NCBI GenBank assembly: GCA_018715745.1
Contig: DVLA01000020.1
Span: 1-64,000 of the forward strand
Direction: 5' to 3'
DNA: 64,000 bases
DNA from: Candidatus Coprenecus stercoripullorum
GTDB lineage: Bacteria > Bacteroidota > Bacteroidia > Bacteroidales > UBA932
A program made the translations under genes and the position numbers. The notes below the pieces were generated by a model, which made no database searches, was not told where the DNA came from, and saw only the letters and a list, made by a program, of their open reading frames with translations. This document shows positions 10,296 to 20,862 of the stretch, in pieces; the stretch's first letter is position 1; each line of letters starts with the position of its first letter.

Positions 10296-11446
10296 GATTT
10301 TCTGTTCCCCTTTATCCTGAGGCACTCCCTTATCCTTTCATGCACATTTGCATCGGACAGGTCCTTAAAAAACATGTCCCTTTCAGGCGGCAGGGAGACG
10401 GAATATTCAAGGCACCTGTTTCCACCCAGGACATCGGCATATTCCATCTGCACCTTTACGGCCTCTATGGAAGAAAGCATGTCCACCCCTTTTGGAGTAT
10501 TGGCCAATACCGCGCTTGCCCCGCGGTTGTCGTCGAAAAGAGTGGAAAATCTCTCTATCCCCCAGAAATCCCCTATCGTAATATCGCTTCCGCTCCTGAA
10601 ACATCTTGCAGGGCATCTGTAACAGCTCGGTCTCGAATAAAGATCCGAGAGAAATCCCCTTATGAAAAGATTTTCTTCCTTTCCCTTTTCCGAAAACCTC
10701 AGCATACGCCTCCCGCCATGCACACCGCTTCCGGAAAAGAATATCGTAAAGTCATATCCTTTCCAACCCGAGAATTCCTTGTCACGGAAACGGACTTCCT
10801 CCACCTGTACATTCTCCATTCCGTTACGCGAACCCGCCGACAGTATTTCCTCCTGAAGATATTTTCCCCATACGGCGGGGGAAGGGACTCCGTGGCATAT
10901 CAGATCCACCGTAAGAAGCCTGTCATACGGCTTGCGCAAGAACGCATTCAGGCCGGCAACCTGACAGGGAGTACCGGTAAACATGACATCTCTGCCCTCG
11001 AGCAGAAACGAACGGACTTTCCTATAATTGTCCTCCATCCTGCTCTGGAGGTATTTGGAACCGGTAAAACGCGACAGTCCCGCGGCATCTTCGGCAAAGT
11101 CATGCACGGCCTGATGCCTGTCGTCAAAACGGGAGCCGAACACCACTCCCCCCCTTTCCAGGATTCTGCGTGCAATCTCCGGAAACGCGCCTCCGGATGC
11201 GCTCCTTTCAAGAAGTCCTGCATCTTCCGTTCTGAAAGCCAACGATAACAGGGGCTTTCGCGGCCCGCCCGCATTAAGGACGGGACATACCTTCTCGCAA
11301 AGACCGCAGCCGATACATGAGCCCGTATCAACTTCCGGATACAGGAACCCTTCTTCATCGGCTTTCATCGATATACATCCGGCCGGGCAGACCGACATGC
11401 AGGCCGTACACCCGCAGCAATCCCGTTTCTCAACTATCCTTATCAT
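10292..11446 (-). CDS. Coenzyme F420 hydrogenase/dehydrogenase beta-subunit family protein with N-terminal 2x[4Fe-4S] ferredoxin domain
   Basis: CCGCTACMSVCPAGCI and CIGCGLCEKVCP clusters; FTGTPCQVAGLNAFLRKPYDRLLTVDLICHGVPSP typical of the FrhB family. Confidence 0.88.
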   Translation of the reverse strand: MIRIVEKRDCCGCTACMSVCPAGCISMKADEEGFLYPEVDTGSCIGCGLCEKVCPVLNAGGPRKPLLSLAFRTEDAGLLERSASGGAFPEIARRILERGGVVFGSRFDDRHQAVHDFAEDAAGLSRFTGSKYLQSRMEDNYRKVRSFLLEGRDVMFTGTPCQVAGLNAFLRKPYDRLLTVDLICHGVPSPAVWGKYLQEEILSAGSRNGMENVQVEEVRFRDKEFSGWKGYDFTIFFSGSGVHGGRRMLRFSEKGKEENLFIRGFLSDLYSRPSCYRCPARCFRSGSDITIGDFWGIERFSTLFDDNRGASAVLANTPKGVDMLSSIEAVKVQMEYADVLGGNRCLEYSVSLPPERDMFFKDLSDANVHERIRECLRIKGNRKS

Positions 11447-12546
11447 TCGTACCTATAATCCAACGACTTGCCCAACTGAAGCCTGATGGAATTGTCGGCT
11501 ACGATTACCCCGTCCTCATGACGGAGAGAATATATTACGACGGCGAGATTGGAAACGTTACAGAGGCTTTCATCTACGTCGAATGAGAAAGACCTCTGGA
11601 TTTCCTCCCAGGCATCCATTGTGATATCCCCGTCGCCGAAAATACCTCCGTCCGAAATGGCCCTCAATACATTGTTATGGTTATACCCCTCACCGTAACT
11701 GCTTTGATAAGCAATGATATTGTCCTCAAGCAAGGCGGCCACGAGACGGTACTCGCCGGCCTCCTTTACTCCGAGAGAGACATTGACGGTAGCGCTGCCT
11801 CCATTGTACGATGACTCGGCACTGATTGCCGTAAGGGGAGAGAATCCCATACAATAGATCCAATCGTCCGAAGGATTGGTAAACTCACGGCGGAAATCTA
11901 CTATGATTCCAGGAAGGGTTCTGACTGACCACCGTCCGTCAGCGTCCAGGTCGGCGATAAGATCGTAAGAAAGCTGGGTGTTGTCAATCTCATCTTCCAC
12001 ATGAATATCCATCTGGATTATATGGTCGGCATGAGTCTCATCCTGAAGGTACTCTGCCATAGGATTCTTGTATTTCCCGTAGCAGGTACCGCACCAGGTG
12101 GCAGTGAAAGCCGTAAAGAGCACGTTCTTATGAAACTCCTTTGACGGATCGAACGTACTTGGATCAGGGTTCTCGGACTGGTCCGGAACTACCGTCACCG
12201 TCACCGGTAAGGATTCTTGCCCGAGATACGATGCCGTAAAATCATATTCACCCGGAATTTTCGTAGAAAAAGAGAATTTGCCGCCGAAAGGAATCATGCA
12301 CAGTCCGGCCGAGGAGCATATCGTAACCCCCTCTTCGGATGTTATATCGACCCCGTCCAACATAACGGTGAAGTTTACACAGTCAACCCCGTCTGCCATA
12401 ATTTCCGTCCTGTCGGCTATCAGTTCTGGCCTGCCGTCTGACGGTTCGGGTTCAGGGTCCTCTTTCTGAGACTTGGAACAGGAGGACGCCACAAGGGCGG
12501 ACAGGCTTAATGCCATAACAAACAATGTCGCGTATCTTTTCATCAT
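11443..12546 (-). CDS. Omp28-related outer membrane lipoprotein (thioredoxin-like)
   Basis: Lipobox ALVASSCSKS; FTATWCGTCYGKYKNPMAEYL thioredoxin-like motif; architecture matches Omp28. Confidence 0.75.
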   Translation of the reverse strand: MMKRYATLFVMALSLSALVASSCSKSQKEDPEPEPSDGRPELIADRTEIMADGVDCVNFTVMLDGVDITSEEGVTICSSAGLCMIPFGGKFSFSTKIPGEYDFTASYLGQESLPVTVTVVPDQSENPDPSTFDPSKEFHKNVLFTAFTATWCGTCYGKYKNPMAEYLQDETHADHIIQMDIHVEDEIDNTQLSYDLIADLDADGRWSVRTLPGIIVDFRREFTNPSDDWIYCMGFSPLTAISAESSYNGGSATVNVSLGVKEAGEYRLVAALLEDNIIAYQSSYGEGYNHNNVLRAISDGGIFGDGDITMDAWEEIQRSFSFDVDESLCNVSNLAVVIYSLRHEDGVIVADNSIRLQLGKSLDYRYE

Positions 12547-12584
12547 TTTAAGATTTAGTGGTTTTCAAATCCGTGACAATATCA

Positions 12585-12626
12585 TCAAAAAAGGGGCGGC
12601 CCGTAACCGTCCGGACTGCCCCTTTT
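12585..12626 (-). terminator. Intrinsic terminator downstream of the EF-G-like gene
   Basis: On the minus strand AAAAGGGGC...GCCCCTTTT stem followed by TTTTTT. Confidence 0.7.
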
Positions 12627-12643
12627 GTCTATAATAATAAATG

Positions 12644-14797
12644 TTACTCGTCTTTCTCTTCCTCCTGGTAGGCCTTAAGCAGCTTTTCCTGGACGTCGGA
12701 AGGCACCTGCTGGTATTCGGCCAGCTCCATAGTAAACGTAGCGCGTCCTGATGTCAGGGAGCTGAGAGTCGTAGAATACTTGTAAAGCTCTGCAAGAGGC
12801 ACTCTGGCCTTGAGGACTTCAAATCCCTTGACACTGCTCATTCCCTCTATCATGGCACGGCGGCCCTGAAGGTCAGACATCACATCTCCCATATATTCAC
12901 CGGGAACCATAATCTCAATATTGCAGATGGGCTCCATGATTTTCGGACCGGCATTACGGAATGCCTCCTTGAATGCATTGCGTGCCGCCAGCTTGAAGGA
13001 GATTTCGTTGGAGTCTACCGGATGCATCTTACCGTCATAGACATATACCCTGATGTCCCTTGCATAGGAACCGGTAAGGGGACCTTCTTCCATCTTCTCC
13101 ATTATACCCTTGAGAATAGCCGGCATAAAGCGGGCGTCGATAGCGCCGCCGACAATACAGTTGTAGAACTCGAGCTTGCCGCCCCAGTCCATGGTATATT
13201 CTTCCTTACCCTTAATGGTAAGCACCATCTCCTTGCCGTCAACCTTAAACTTGTTGTTCTGGGGAGCGCCTTCCACATAGGGTTCGAGAAGCAGATGCAC
13301 TTCACCGAACTGCCCTGCACCGCCGGACTGCTTCTTGTGACGGTAGTTTGCAGCCGCCACCTTGGTTATGGTCTCACGGTAGGATATTCTCGGAGGCATG
13401 AATTCGATTTCCATCTTGTGGATGTTGTTAATCTGCCATTTGAGAATATTTATATGCTGCTCACCCTGTCCGCTGAGAATAGTCTGCTTCAATTCCTTTG
13501 CATACTGGACTATGTATGTAGGATCTTCCGAAGCCGCCCTGTTGAGGATCTCGCCCAACTTCTCCTCATCCTTTTCGTCAACCGCCTTGATGGCCGTACG
13601 GAATTTGGGCTGGGGATACTCTATCGGCGTAAAGACTATGTCCTGACCGGCAACGCAAAGGGTCTGGTTGGACTTGACGGTTTTGAGCTTGACAGTGCAC
13701 CCTATGTCGCCGGCTACCATCTCCGACACTTTTTCCCTCTTCTTTCCGGCTACGGCAAAAATCTGGGAAATCCTTTCCTTATTGCCATTCTCGGGATTTA
13801 CGAGATCCTGTCCTTCCGTAAGCTTTCCGGACATCACCTTGAAGTATGAAACATCGCCGAGGTGCTGTTCAAGGGCATTCTTGTAGATGAATATGGCCGT
13901 AGGACCGTCAGGGTCGCAAGGAATGGAACGGCCGTCCTTCGTCATCTCGCTGTCCCCGGCGGGCGAAGGTGCAACGTTTATCACAAATTCCATCAGGCGT
14001 TTCACACCTATATCCTTTCTGGCCGAAAGGCAGAATACCGGCATAATCGAGCCTGCCAGGAAACCGGCGTTAAGCCCTTTTATCATATCCTCGTGGGACA
14101 GCGTCCCTTCCTCAAAATATTTTTCCATCAAGGCCTCGTCGCTTTCCGCAGCCATCTCCATAAGGGCCGACTGGAGTTCCTCGGCCTGTCCCATCTGGTC
14201 TGCGGGTATATCGGACTCTTCCCTTGTACCGTTCTCGTCCTTGAATGAGTACATCTTCATTTTCAGTACATCCACGAAAGAGTTGAATGCGGCGCCGGTA
14301 GCCACCGGGAACTGCACAAGGACTATTTTGCTTCCGAAAGCCTGCTTGAGGGAATCCACGGTAGTCTCCCAATTCGCCTTGTCCGCATCAAGCTGGTTTA
14401 TTGCAACTACAAGAGGCTTCTTATGTTCTTCGGCATAACGTCCGAAAAGTTCCGTTCCCACTTCCACACCCTGCTGGGCATTGACAAGCATTATGCCGGA
14501 ATCGCAGACCTTGAAAGCCGATATCACACCGCCGATGAAATCATCCGCACCCGGAGTGTCGATTATATTCAGTTTGTTGTCCATAAACTCCGTATAAAGC
14601 GGAGTGGCGTATATGGAGCGCTGGTTGATCTGTTCGATTTCCGTGTTGTCACTTACAGTGTTTTTCGCTTCTACTGTTCCCCTGCGGTCAATCACCTTGC
14701 CTTCAAACATCATAGCCTCCGACAGAGTGGTCTTCCCGGACTTGGAACTTCCCAAAAGCACGACATTTCTGATATGCCCGGTCTGGTATGTCTTCAT
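12644..14797 (-). CDS. Elongation factor G paralog (EF-G2 type)
   Basis: Full EF-G domain layout over 717 aa; divergent G1 GSSKSGKTT, switch II DTPGADDF, G4 NQLD. Confidence 0.9.
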   Translation of the reverse strand: MKTYQTGHIRNVVLLGSSKSGKTTLSEAMMFEGKVIDRRGTVEAKNTVSDNTEIEQINQRSIYATPLYTEFMDNKLNIIDTPGADDFIGGVISAFKVCDSGIMLVNAQQGVEVGTELFGRYAEEHKKPLVVAINQLDADKANWETTVDSLKQAFGSKIVLVQFPVATGAAFNSFVDVLKMKMYSFKDENGTREESDIPADQMGQAEELQSALMEMAAESDEALMEKYFEEGTLSHEDMIKGLNAGFLAGSIMPVFCLSARKDIGVKRLMEFVINVAPSPAGDSEMTKDGRSIPCDPDGPTAIFIYKNALEQHLGDVSYFKVMSGKLTEGQDLVNPENGNKERISQIFAVAGKKREKVSEMVAGDIGCTVKLKTVKSNQTLCVAGQDIVFTPIEYPQPKFRTAIKAVDEKDEEKLGEILNRAASEDPTYIVQYAKELKQTILSGQGEQHINILKWQINNIHKMEIEFMPPRISYRETITKVAAANYRHKKQSGGAGQFGEVHLLLEPYVEGAPQNNKFKVDGKEMVLTIKGKEEYTMDWGGKLEFYNCIVGGAIDARFMPAILKGIMEKMEEGPLTGSYARDIRVYVYDGKMHPVDSNEISFKLAARNAFKEAFRNAGPKIMEPICNIEIMVPGEYMGDVMSDLQGRRAMIEGMSSVKGFEVLKARVPLAELYKYSTTLSSLTSGRATFTMELAEYQQVPSDVQEKLLKAYQEEEKDE

Positions 14798-14834
14798 ACG
14801 TTCAAAAAATTAGATTCAAAAATATTTTAGCTCA

Positions 14835-14851
14835 CAAAATTAGCAAAAATA
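14835..14851 (-). promoter_or_regulatory. Candidate Bacteroidota -7 promoter boxes for the EF-G paralog
   Basis: On the minus strand TATTTTTG and TAATTTTG (TAnnTTTG) in a short AT-rich leader; a third copy at 14817-14824. Confidence 0.45.
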
Positions 14852-14852
14852 T

Positions 14853-15506
14853 TTAATTCAGGAACATCCCGTCTTTCATTTCCAGCATCCTGTCCGACAT
14901 GGAAGCCAGTTCCCTGTCATGTGTCACTATGACAATGCACTGTCCGTACTTGTCCCTGAGCTTGAAAAACAGGGAATGGATTTCCTGTTTGGTCCTGCTG
15001 TCAAGATTTCCCGACGGTTCGTCGGCAAGGAGGACCGATGGGTTGTTGATTATGGCCCTCGCTATAGCCACGCGCTGCTGCTCCCCGCCGGAAAGTTCGG
15101 AAGGCTTGTGGGAACTGCGCTCCGACAGGCCCATGTCCCTTAAAAGCCCTGCAGCCTTCTGCCTCGCCTCCGATGCGCCCATCCTGGCTATAAGGGCCGG
15201 TATCATCACATTCTCGAGTGCGGTAAATTCAGGCAGAAGATGGTGGAACTGGAAAACGAAGCCTATTTTGCGGTTGCGGAAAGACGACAGGGAGGCGGAA
15301 GGAAGTGAGAACACGTCTGTACCGTCTATGAGCACCCGTCCGTTATCGGGGCGGGAAAGGGAGCCGAGTATCTGCAGGAAAGTGGACTTTCCCGCACCGC
15401 TGGCTCCCACAATAGAAACGACTTCTGATGAAGTCGCTTTAAAATCAATACTTTTCAGAACCTTCAGCTGTCCGAAACTTTTTTCTATCCCTATTGCCTC
15501 TATCAT
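14853..15506 (-). CDS. ABC transporter ATP-binding protein, LolD-like
   Basis: Walker [10 protein letters not shown], signature [15 protein letters not shown], Walker [13 protein letters not shown]. Confidence 0.9.
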   Translation of the reverse strand: MIEAIGIEKSFGQLKVLKSIDFKATSSEVVSIVGASGAGKSTFLQILGSLSRPDNGRVLIDGTDVFSLPSASLSSFRNRKIGFVFQFHHLLPEFTALENVMIPALIARMGASEARQKAAGLLRDMGLSERSSHKPSELSGGEQQRVAIARAIINNPSVLLADEPSGNLDSRTKQEIHSLFFKLRDKYGQCIVIVTHDRELASMSDRMLEMKDGMFLN

Positions 15507-16048
15507 GGCTTCATCGGTTTTTCATGTCCGTCAGGACCTCCGGGAAAATCGCCTTCCGGGGGGCACTGGTTCCCGTCACGCCTGTGCTGGTCTTTCCACA
15601 TACGGATCATCTTCATCTTGAACTTGTCTTCGGCAAGATACATTTTCGCCACTTTCTTTACCGACAGTATCTTATAAAATTCAGGCAGATACAGGTTGTC
15701 AATATCCGCATCTTTTTCACGGGCATCGGTACACTCCTTCAGAAGTTTCTTATACTCTACATCCGATATCCCGTTCCTTTCACAGGCGGCTTTCAACGCC
15801 TCGAGGCTCTCCCTGCACCCTTTGTGCGAAAGCCGCTTTTCTTCGGCATACCTGTCGTATACAGGCCAGAATACTTTGGCTTCTTCCGGAGTAAGTTCCA
15901 TTTCCGAAGTGAAGAAAGCTATTTTCGCGCTCTCAAGCTGTTCCATGTTAGCCTTATGGTTATGCCTGTCTTTCGGCCTCTGGGCCATTGCACAGGTCAA
16001 CGGCAGGAACACCACCGCTGCCGCCATAATCATTTTTGTGTAATTCAT
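15503..16048 (-). CDS. Periplasmic Spy/CpxP-like (heavy-metal sensor-like) protein
   Basis: Signal peptide [23 protein letters not shown] followed by helical [22 protein letters not shown]. Start chosen at 16048. Confidence 0.55.
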   Translation of the reverse strand: MNYTKMIMAAAVVFLPLTCAMAQRPKDRHNHKANMEQLESAKIAFFTSEMELTPEEAKVFWPVYDRYAEEKRLSHKGCRESLEALKAACERNGISDVEYKKLLKECTDAREKDADIDNLYLPEFYKILSVKKVAKMYLAEDKFKMKMIRMWKDQHRRDGNQCPPEGDFPGGPDGHEKPMKP

Positions 16049-16058
16049 TCTCATAACA

Positions 16059-16493
16059 TCAGTCATTATTACGTGAGACAATATATTCCTCCACCTCATT
16101 CTGTGTCATGGACGCAACAAGGTCGCCCGTCATAATCTCATCCACATAGACGGTTTTTTCGAGCGACGAATCCAGCGCCTCGCCGACATTTATCTCGTCC
16201 GACACATAATATATGAACTCAGGGTCTATATACCCTTCCTCTATCAGAGCCATGAACCCGTCTTCATAGGAGACAGTACCGTATACGGCTTCCGTAAGTT
16301 TCCTGACTCCGTATCCGAAACCTCCTATTACGGCAAAGACAAGGACCAGCATAAATGCCGGCTTTACCTTTCCGATAAAAACGGACATCCCGGACAACGG
16401 CCTGTGGATTTTCTTCCTGAGGGATTCCTCCACTTCCGCAATATATCCTTCGGGCAGGACAAACGGATCTTGTCTCAATCTTTCATCGTTCAT
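16059..16493 (-). CDS. Single-pass membrane protein, candidate anti-sigma factor or envelope protein
   Basis: ORF directly downstream of the sigma-factor gene; one predicted TM segment AFMLVLVFAVIGGFGYGV. Confidence 0.5.
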   Translation of the reverse strand: MNDERLRQDPFVLPEGYIAEVEESLRKKIHRPLSGMSVFIGKVKPAFMLVLVFAVIGGFGYGVRKLTEAVYGTVSYEDGFMALIEEGYIDPEFIYYVSDEINVGEALDSSLEKTVYVDEIMTGDLVASMTQNEVEEYIVSRNND

Positions 16494-16525
16494 ACAACTG
16501 TTAGACTATTTTAAACTGAAAAGGA

Positions 16526-17074
16526 TTAAACCGCATCCTCCTCCATACTTCTACAAATCTTGGTATAGGCATGGTGATACGAAGCCTTCAAAGAGCCGAC
16601 CGTACCCCCGAGAACGAAAGCTATCTCTTCATATTTCAAACCTTCGAAATATTTAAGAGTGAACACGGCCCTCTGCTTGGGAGGCAGCTTGGCGACTGCA
16701 CCGTAGAGCCTGCGCTGCACGTCATCGCCGCAAAAATACGGGTCGGCCGCAAGGGTCAGGGCAGCCTTGCCGTTTTTGTCTGAAAGCGAAAATGCGGAAC
16801 GGAGCCTTTCCCTGCGCAGGGCGGTTATCGTCTCATTGACCGCTATCCTGTACATCCAGGTGTACAGTCCTGACTCTTCCCTGAAATCCGGAAGGTACTT
16901 CCAGACTTTCAGAAAAGTATCCTGAAGCACATCATCCGCCTGCGAATGGCTCGAAGTCATCTTGCGGACAAGACGGTACAAACGTTCCCCGTATTTGCGT
17001 ACAATAAGGTTGAAGGCATATTCCTGTCTGCCTTCCATGTTATAAATTTCGAGAATTTCCCTATCGTCAGGCAT
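16526..17074 (-). CDS. ECF-type sigma-70 family RNA polymerase sigma factor
   Basis: Region 2 DDVLQDTFLKVWKYLPDF, region 4 LPPKQRAVFTLKYFEGLKYEEIAFVLGGTVGSLKASYHHA. Confidence 0.93.
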   Translation of the reverse strand: MPDDREILEIYNMEGRQEYAFNLIVRKYGERLYRLVRKMTSSHSQADDVLQDTFLKVWKYLPDFREESGLYTWMYRIAVNETITALRRERLRSAFSLSDKNGKAALTLAADPYFCGDDVQRRLYGAVAKLPPKQRAVFTLKYFEGLKYEEIAFVLGGTVGSLKASYHHAYTKICRSMEEDAV

Positions 17075-18044
17075 TCTTCCTGCTAACCGCTTTTCTTACG
17101 GCATCTGCGATATGGGCGGCATCCAGCCCGTAGGCAGACATCAGTTCTGACGGACGCCCGCTTTGGCCGAAACGGTCCGCCACGGCTACAAATTCCATCG
17201 GACAGGGGCAACGGCGTGCAAGCACCCCTGCCACAAGCTCCCCAAGCCCTCCGGCAAGCAGGTGTTCCTCAGCCGTAACCACGGCTCCAGTCACAGACAC
17301 CGATGCTATAACGGCTTCCTCGTCGAGGGGCTTGATTGTATGGATATTCAGCAAATCAACCGATATGCCCTCCTTTTCAAGCATGTCTGCTGCACAAAGC
17401 GACTCCCATACCAGATGCCCGGTAGCCAGAAGGGTAACATCGGAACCTTCCTTCATTCTGACGGCCTTTCCTATCTCAAAACGGGCCTCCGCCGGTGTAA
17501 AATTAGGGACGGAAGGCCTTCCGAAACGGATATAGACAGGACCTTTCCACGCCGCCGCCGCCAGGGTCGCAGCCTTGCACTGATTATAATCGCACGGATT
17601 AAGGACGACAAAGCCCGGAAGCATACGCATAAGGCCGATATCCTCCATAGTCTGGTGCGTGGCGCCGTCCTCGCCGAGAGTTATGCCGGCATGGGAAGCG
17701 GCTATCTTCACATTGGTATTGCCGTAAGCCACACACTGACGGAGCTGGTCATACACCCTTGCCGTCACAAAATTTGCAAATGAGCCGACAAAGGGAATAC
17801 GGCCGTTCAATGACAGTCCGGCCGCCACGTCTACCATATTAGCTTCCTGAATGCCGCACTGAAAGAACCTGTCAGGATGCTCGGAAGCGAATTCATCCAT
17901 TTTAAGGGAACCGGTAAGGTCGGCACACAGGGCCACCACATCCGGATTGGTGCGCCCGAGTTCTGCAAGCCCGGCTCCGAACCCTGAACGCGTATCCTTG
18001 TTTCCTGTATTTATATACTCCATATCAGACATATTAGAATTCAT
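17067..18044 (-). CDS. Transketolase C-terminal subunit (split transketolase)
   Basis: Pyrimidine-binding and C-terminal domains (GCALCADLTGS..., CGIQEANMVDVAAGLS, DGATHQTMEDIGLMR). Confidence 0.9.
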   Translation of the reverse strand: MNSNMSDMEYINTGNKDTRSGFGAGLAELGRTNPDVVALCADLTGSLKMDEFASEHPDRFFQCGIQEANMVDVAAGLSLNGRIPFVGSFANFVTARVYDQLRQCVAYGNTNVKIAASHAGITLGEDGATHQTMEDIGLMRMLPGFVVLNPCDYNQCKAATLAAAAWKGPVYIRFGRPSVPNFTPAEARFEIGKAVRMKEGSDVTLLATGHLVWESLCAADMLEKEGISVDLLNIHTIKPLDEEAVIASVSVTGAVVTAEEHLLAGGLGELVAGVLARRCPCPMEFVAVADRFGQSGRPSELMSAYGLDAAHIADAVRKAVSRKNA

Positions 18045-18901
18045 TACTGTATCGACTTATAATCCCCCAGCGTCTCCTCCAGCTCCGAAAGCGCCCGTTC
18101 GCACTGTTCCGCCGAAGGGGCCTTGCCGTGCCATTTATGTGTACCGGCCATAAAATCCACACCGTGACCCATTTCCGTCTTAAAAAGAATCATCACCGGA
18201 CGCTTTTCCCCGGAGCAGTGTCCGGCTTCCGCAAAAACATCGAGTATGGCCCGCATATCATGCCCGTCGGCTTCAAGGACACGCCATCCGAAAGCCTCCC
18301 ATTTGGCCCTCAGATTCCCGAGGGACATTACGGATTCCACCGGGCCGTCTATCTGTTGCCCGTTCCAGTCCGTCATGGCAATAAGGTTGTCTATTCCGTG
18401 CATGGCCCCGAAAAGGGCAGCTTCCCAGATCTGTCCCTCCTGGCTTTCGCCGTCCCCGCAAAGCACATACACTTTATGGTTGTCTCCCGAGAGGCGCTTG
18501 CCGAGAGCCGCGCCGCAGGCTACGGAAAGGCCCTGCCCCAGCGATCCGGAAGGCTCATATACTCCGGGAAGGCCTTTGGCTACCGAGGGATGTCCCTGAA
18601 GCCTGGAGCCGAAACGCCTGAATGTGGACAACTCGTCGACAGGGAAATACCCACTCCGAGCCAATACGCTGTAGAACAACGGGGAAAGATGGCCTGCCGA
18701 AAGGAAAAACATATCATTACCTTTACCGCTCCTGTCCCAATGTTCCGGAGAATGCTCCATAACCTCGAAAAAAAGCGCGGTGACGAAATCCGCACTGCTC
18801 AAAGAACCTCCCGGATGACCGGATGCAGCCCCGGTAACCATCCTGATTATGTCCCTGCGGACCTGGGAGGCAATTCGGGTCAGTTTCTCTTCATTTGACA
18901 T
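18044..18901 (-). CDS. Transketolase N-terminal subunit (split transketolase)
   Basis: TPP-binding motif GDGESQEGQIWEAALFGAMHGIDNLIAMTDWNGQQIDG. Confidence 0.92.
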   Translation of the reverse strand: MSNEEKLTRIASQVRRDIIRMVTGAASGHPGGSLSSADFVTALFFEVMEHSPEHWDRSGKGNDMFFLSAGHLSPLFYSVLARSGYFPVDELSTFRRFGSRLQGHPSVAKGLPGVYEPSGSLGQGLSVACGAALGKRLSGDNHKVYVLCGDGESQEGQIWEAALFGAMHGIDNLIAMTDWNGQQIDGPVESVMSLGNLRAKWEAFGWRVLEADGHDMRAILDVFAEAGHCSGEKRPVMILFKTEMGHGVDFMAGTHKWHGKAPSAEQCERALSELEETLGDYKSIQ

Positions 18902-18970
18902 ATCTGTATCTCGTATTCTGATTAATATTCTGCTAAGGTAACACGAATTTGAAGAAAATCAAAAGTAATG

Positions 18971-18978
18971 TATCTTTG
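18971..18978 (+). promoter_or_regulatory. Candidate -7 box (TATCTTTG) for lepA
   Basis: TAnnTTTG match 16 nt upstream of the lepA ATG. Confidence 0.6.
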
Positions 18979-18994
18979 CGCAAATTCGTCTTAA

Positions 18995-20782
18995 ATGAAA
19001 AATATCAGGAATTTCTGCATAATAGCACATATAGACCATGGCAAAAGCACCCTTGCCGACAGGCTGCTCGAGTACACCCATACATTGAGCGACAGGGAGA
19101 TGGAAGACCAGGTCCTCGACTCGATGGATCTGGAAAAGGAAAAGGGAATCACCATAAAGAGCCATGCCATACAGATGGTCTATAAATACAGGGGAACGGA
19201 GTACACCCTCAACCTGATTGACACCCCCGGACACGTAGACTTCTCTTACGAAGTGTCAAGGGCCATAGCTTCCTGCGAAGGGGCCTTGCTGGTAGTGGAC
19301 GCAACCCAGGGAATACAGGCACAGACCATATCCAACCTGTATCTGGCAATAAACCACAACCTTGAAATTATCCCTGTACTCAACAAGATAGACATGGATG
19401 CCGCCATGGTAGACGTAGTGAGCGACCAGATTATCGACCTGCTGGGCTGCGACCGTCAGGACATCCTGCTTGCCAGCGCCAGGACAGGGGAAGGTATCCC
19501 CGCCATACTGGACGCAATAGTCGAAAAATTCCCCGCCCCGTCCGGAGATCCCGCAGCGCCGCTCCAGGCTTTGATCTTCGACTCCGTATTCAACCCTTTC
19601 AGGGGCGTAATAGCTTACTTCAAGGTCGTAAACGGGACAGTGCGCAAGGGGGACAAGGTCAAGTTCTTTAATACCGGAAAGGAATACCAGGCAGACGAGG
19701 TGGGATGCCTGCGCCTCAAAATGTGTCCGAAAGACGAGGTAGGGACAGGCGATGTCGGCTATATCATATCCGGGATAAAATCGGCCGTGGAAGTGAAGGT
19801 AGGTGATACCATCACCCATGTGGACAACCCATGCCTGAATTCCATTGCAGGCTTCGAAGAAGTAAAGCCCATGCTTTTTGCCGGGGTCTACCCTGTAGAG
19901 ACGGATGAATACGAAAATCTCAGGGCCTCGCTCGAAAAACTGAGGCTGAACGACGCGTCGCTGGTATTCGACCCCGAGTCCTCCCTCGCCCTGGGCTTCG
20001 GGTTCAGGTGCGGATTTCTCGGACTGCTGCATCTGGAGATAATGCAGGAGAGACTTTACAGGGAATTCGACATGGACGTAATCACCACCGTACCCAACGT
20101 ATCGTACAAGGTATATACCACACAGGGGGAGACGGTGGACGTACACAATCCCTCCGGGCTGCCAGCCCCCACCCTGATAGACTATATAGAAGAACCGTAC
20201 ATCCGGGCGCAAATCATATCCAAAAGCGAATTTTTCGGGCAGATAATGAAACTGTGCCTTGACAAAAGAGGAGTACTCAAGGGCCAGCACTTCCTTACGG
20301 CAGACAGGGTGGAGCTCACCTACGACATGCCGCTGGCCGAAATAGTATTCGACTTTTACGACAAACTTAAATCCATTTCCAAAGGATACGCCTCATTCGA
20401 TTACCATATTACCGGATACCAGAGAGCGGATCTGGTAAAACTGGACATACTGCTCAACGGAGAGCCGGTAGACGCCCTGTCCTCCCTTATCCACAGGGAA
20501 AGGGCCTATGATTTCGGCAGGAGAATGTGCGAGAAGCTCAAGGAACTCATACCGCGACAGCAGTTCGAAATAGCAATTCAGGCCGCCATCGGGGCAAAGA
20601 TCATTGCCAGGGAAACCGTTAAGGCCGTCCGCAAGGACGTCCTTGCCAAATGCTACGGCGGCGATATAACCAGAAAACGCAAACTGCTGGAAAAACAGAA
20701 AAAAGGCAAGAAACGCATGCGCCAGATAGGTAATGTAGAGGTACCCCAGTCCGCATTTATGGCTGTACTGAAACTGGACTGA
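18995..20782 (+). CDS. lepA: Translation elongation factor 4
   Basis: [43 protein letters not shown]-terminal [26 protein letters not shown]. Confidence 0.98.
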   Translation: MKNIRNFCIIAHIDHGKSTLADRLLEYTHTLSDREMEDQVLDSMDLEKEKGITIKSHAIQMVYKYRGTEYTLNLIDTPGHVDFSYEVSRAIASCEGALLVVDATQGIQAQTISNLYLAINHNLEIIPVLNKIDMDAAMVDVVSDQIIDLLGCDRQDILLASARTGEGIPAILDAIVEKFPAPSGDPAAPLQALIFDSVFNPFRGVIAYFKVVNGTVRKGDKVKFFNTGKEYQADEVGCLRLKMCPKDEVGTGDVGYIISGIKSAVEVKVGDTITHVDNPCLNSIAGFEEVKPMLFAGVYPVETDEYENLRASLEKLRLNDASLVFDPESSLALGFGFRCGFLGLLHLEIMQERLYREFDMDVITTVPNVSYKVYTTQGETVDVHNPSGLPAPTLIDYIEEPYIRAQIISKSEFFGQIMKLCLDKRGVLKGQHFLTADRVELTYDMPLAEIVFDFYDKLKSISKGYASFDYHITGYQRADLVKLDILLNGEPVDALSSLIHRERAYDFGRRMCEKLKELIPRQQFEIAIQAAIGAKIIARETVKAVRKDVLAKCYGGDITRKRKLLEKQKKGKKRMRQIGNVEVPQSAFMAVLKLD

Positions 20783-20805
20783 AACAGAGATAAAGGCAAT
20801 AAAAC

Positions 20806-20840
20806 GACAATGCCCGGGTCTTCGGACTCGGGCACTGTCA
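20806..20840. terminator. Hairpin with UUCG tetraloop between convergent genes
   Basis: TGCCCGGGTC-TTCG-GACTCGGGCA stem; on the minus strand followed by GTCGTTTTATT. Confidence 0.6.
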
Positions 20841-20862
20841 TTTAGGATTGATTCAAAATCGT

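Noticed and set aside
10340-11248. 302-aa plus-strand ORF opposite the F420-dehydrogenase-beta-like gene
   Set aside because: The minus-strand protein has two clear ferredoxin clusters; the plus frame has no family features.
19256-20290. 344-aa minus-strand ORF opposite lepA
   Set aside because: Antisense shadow of lepA; no independent evidence.
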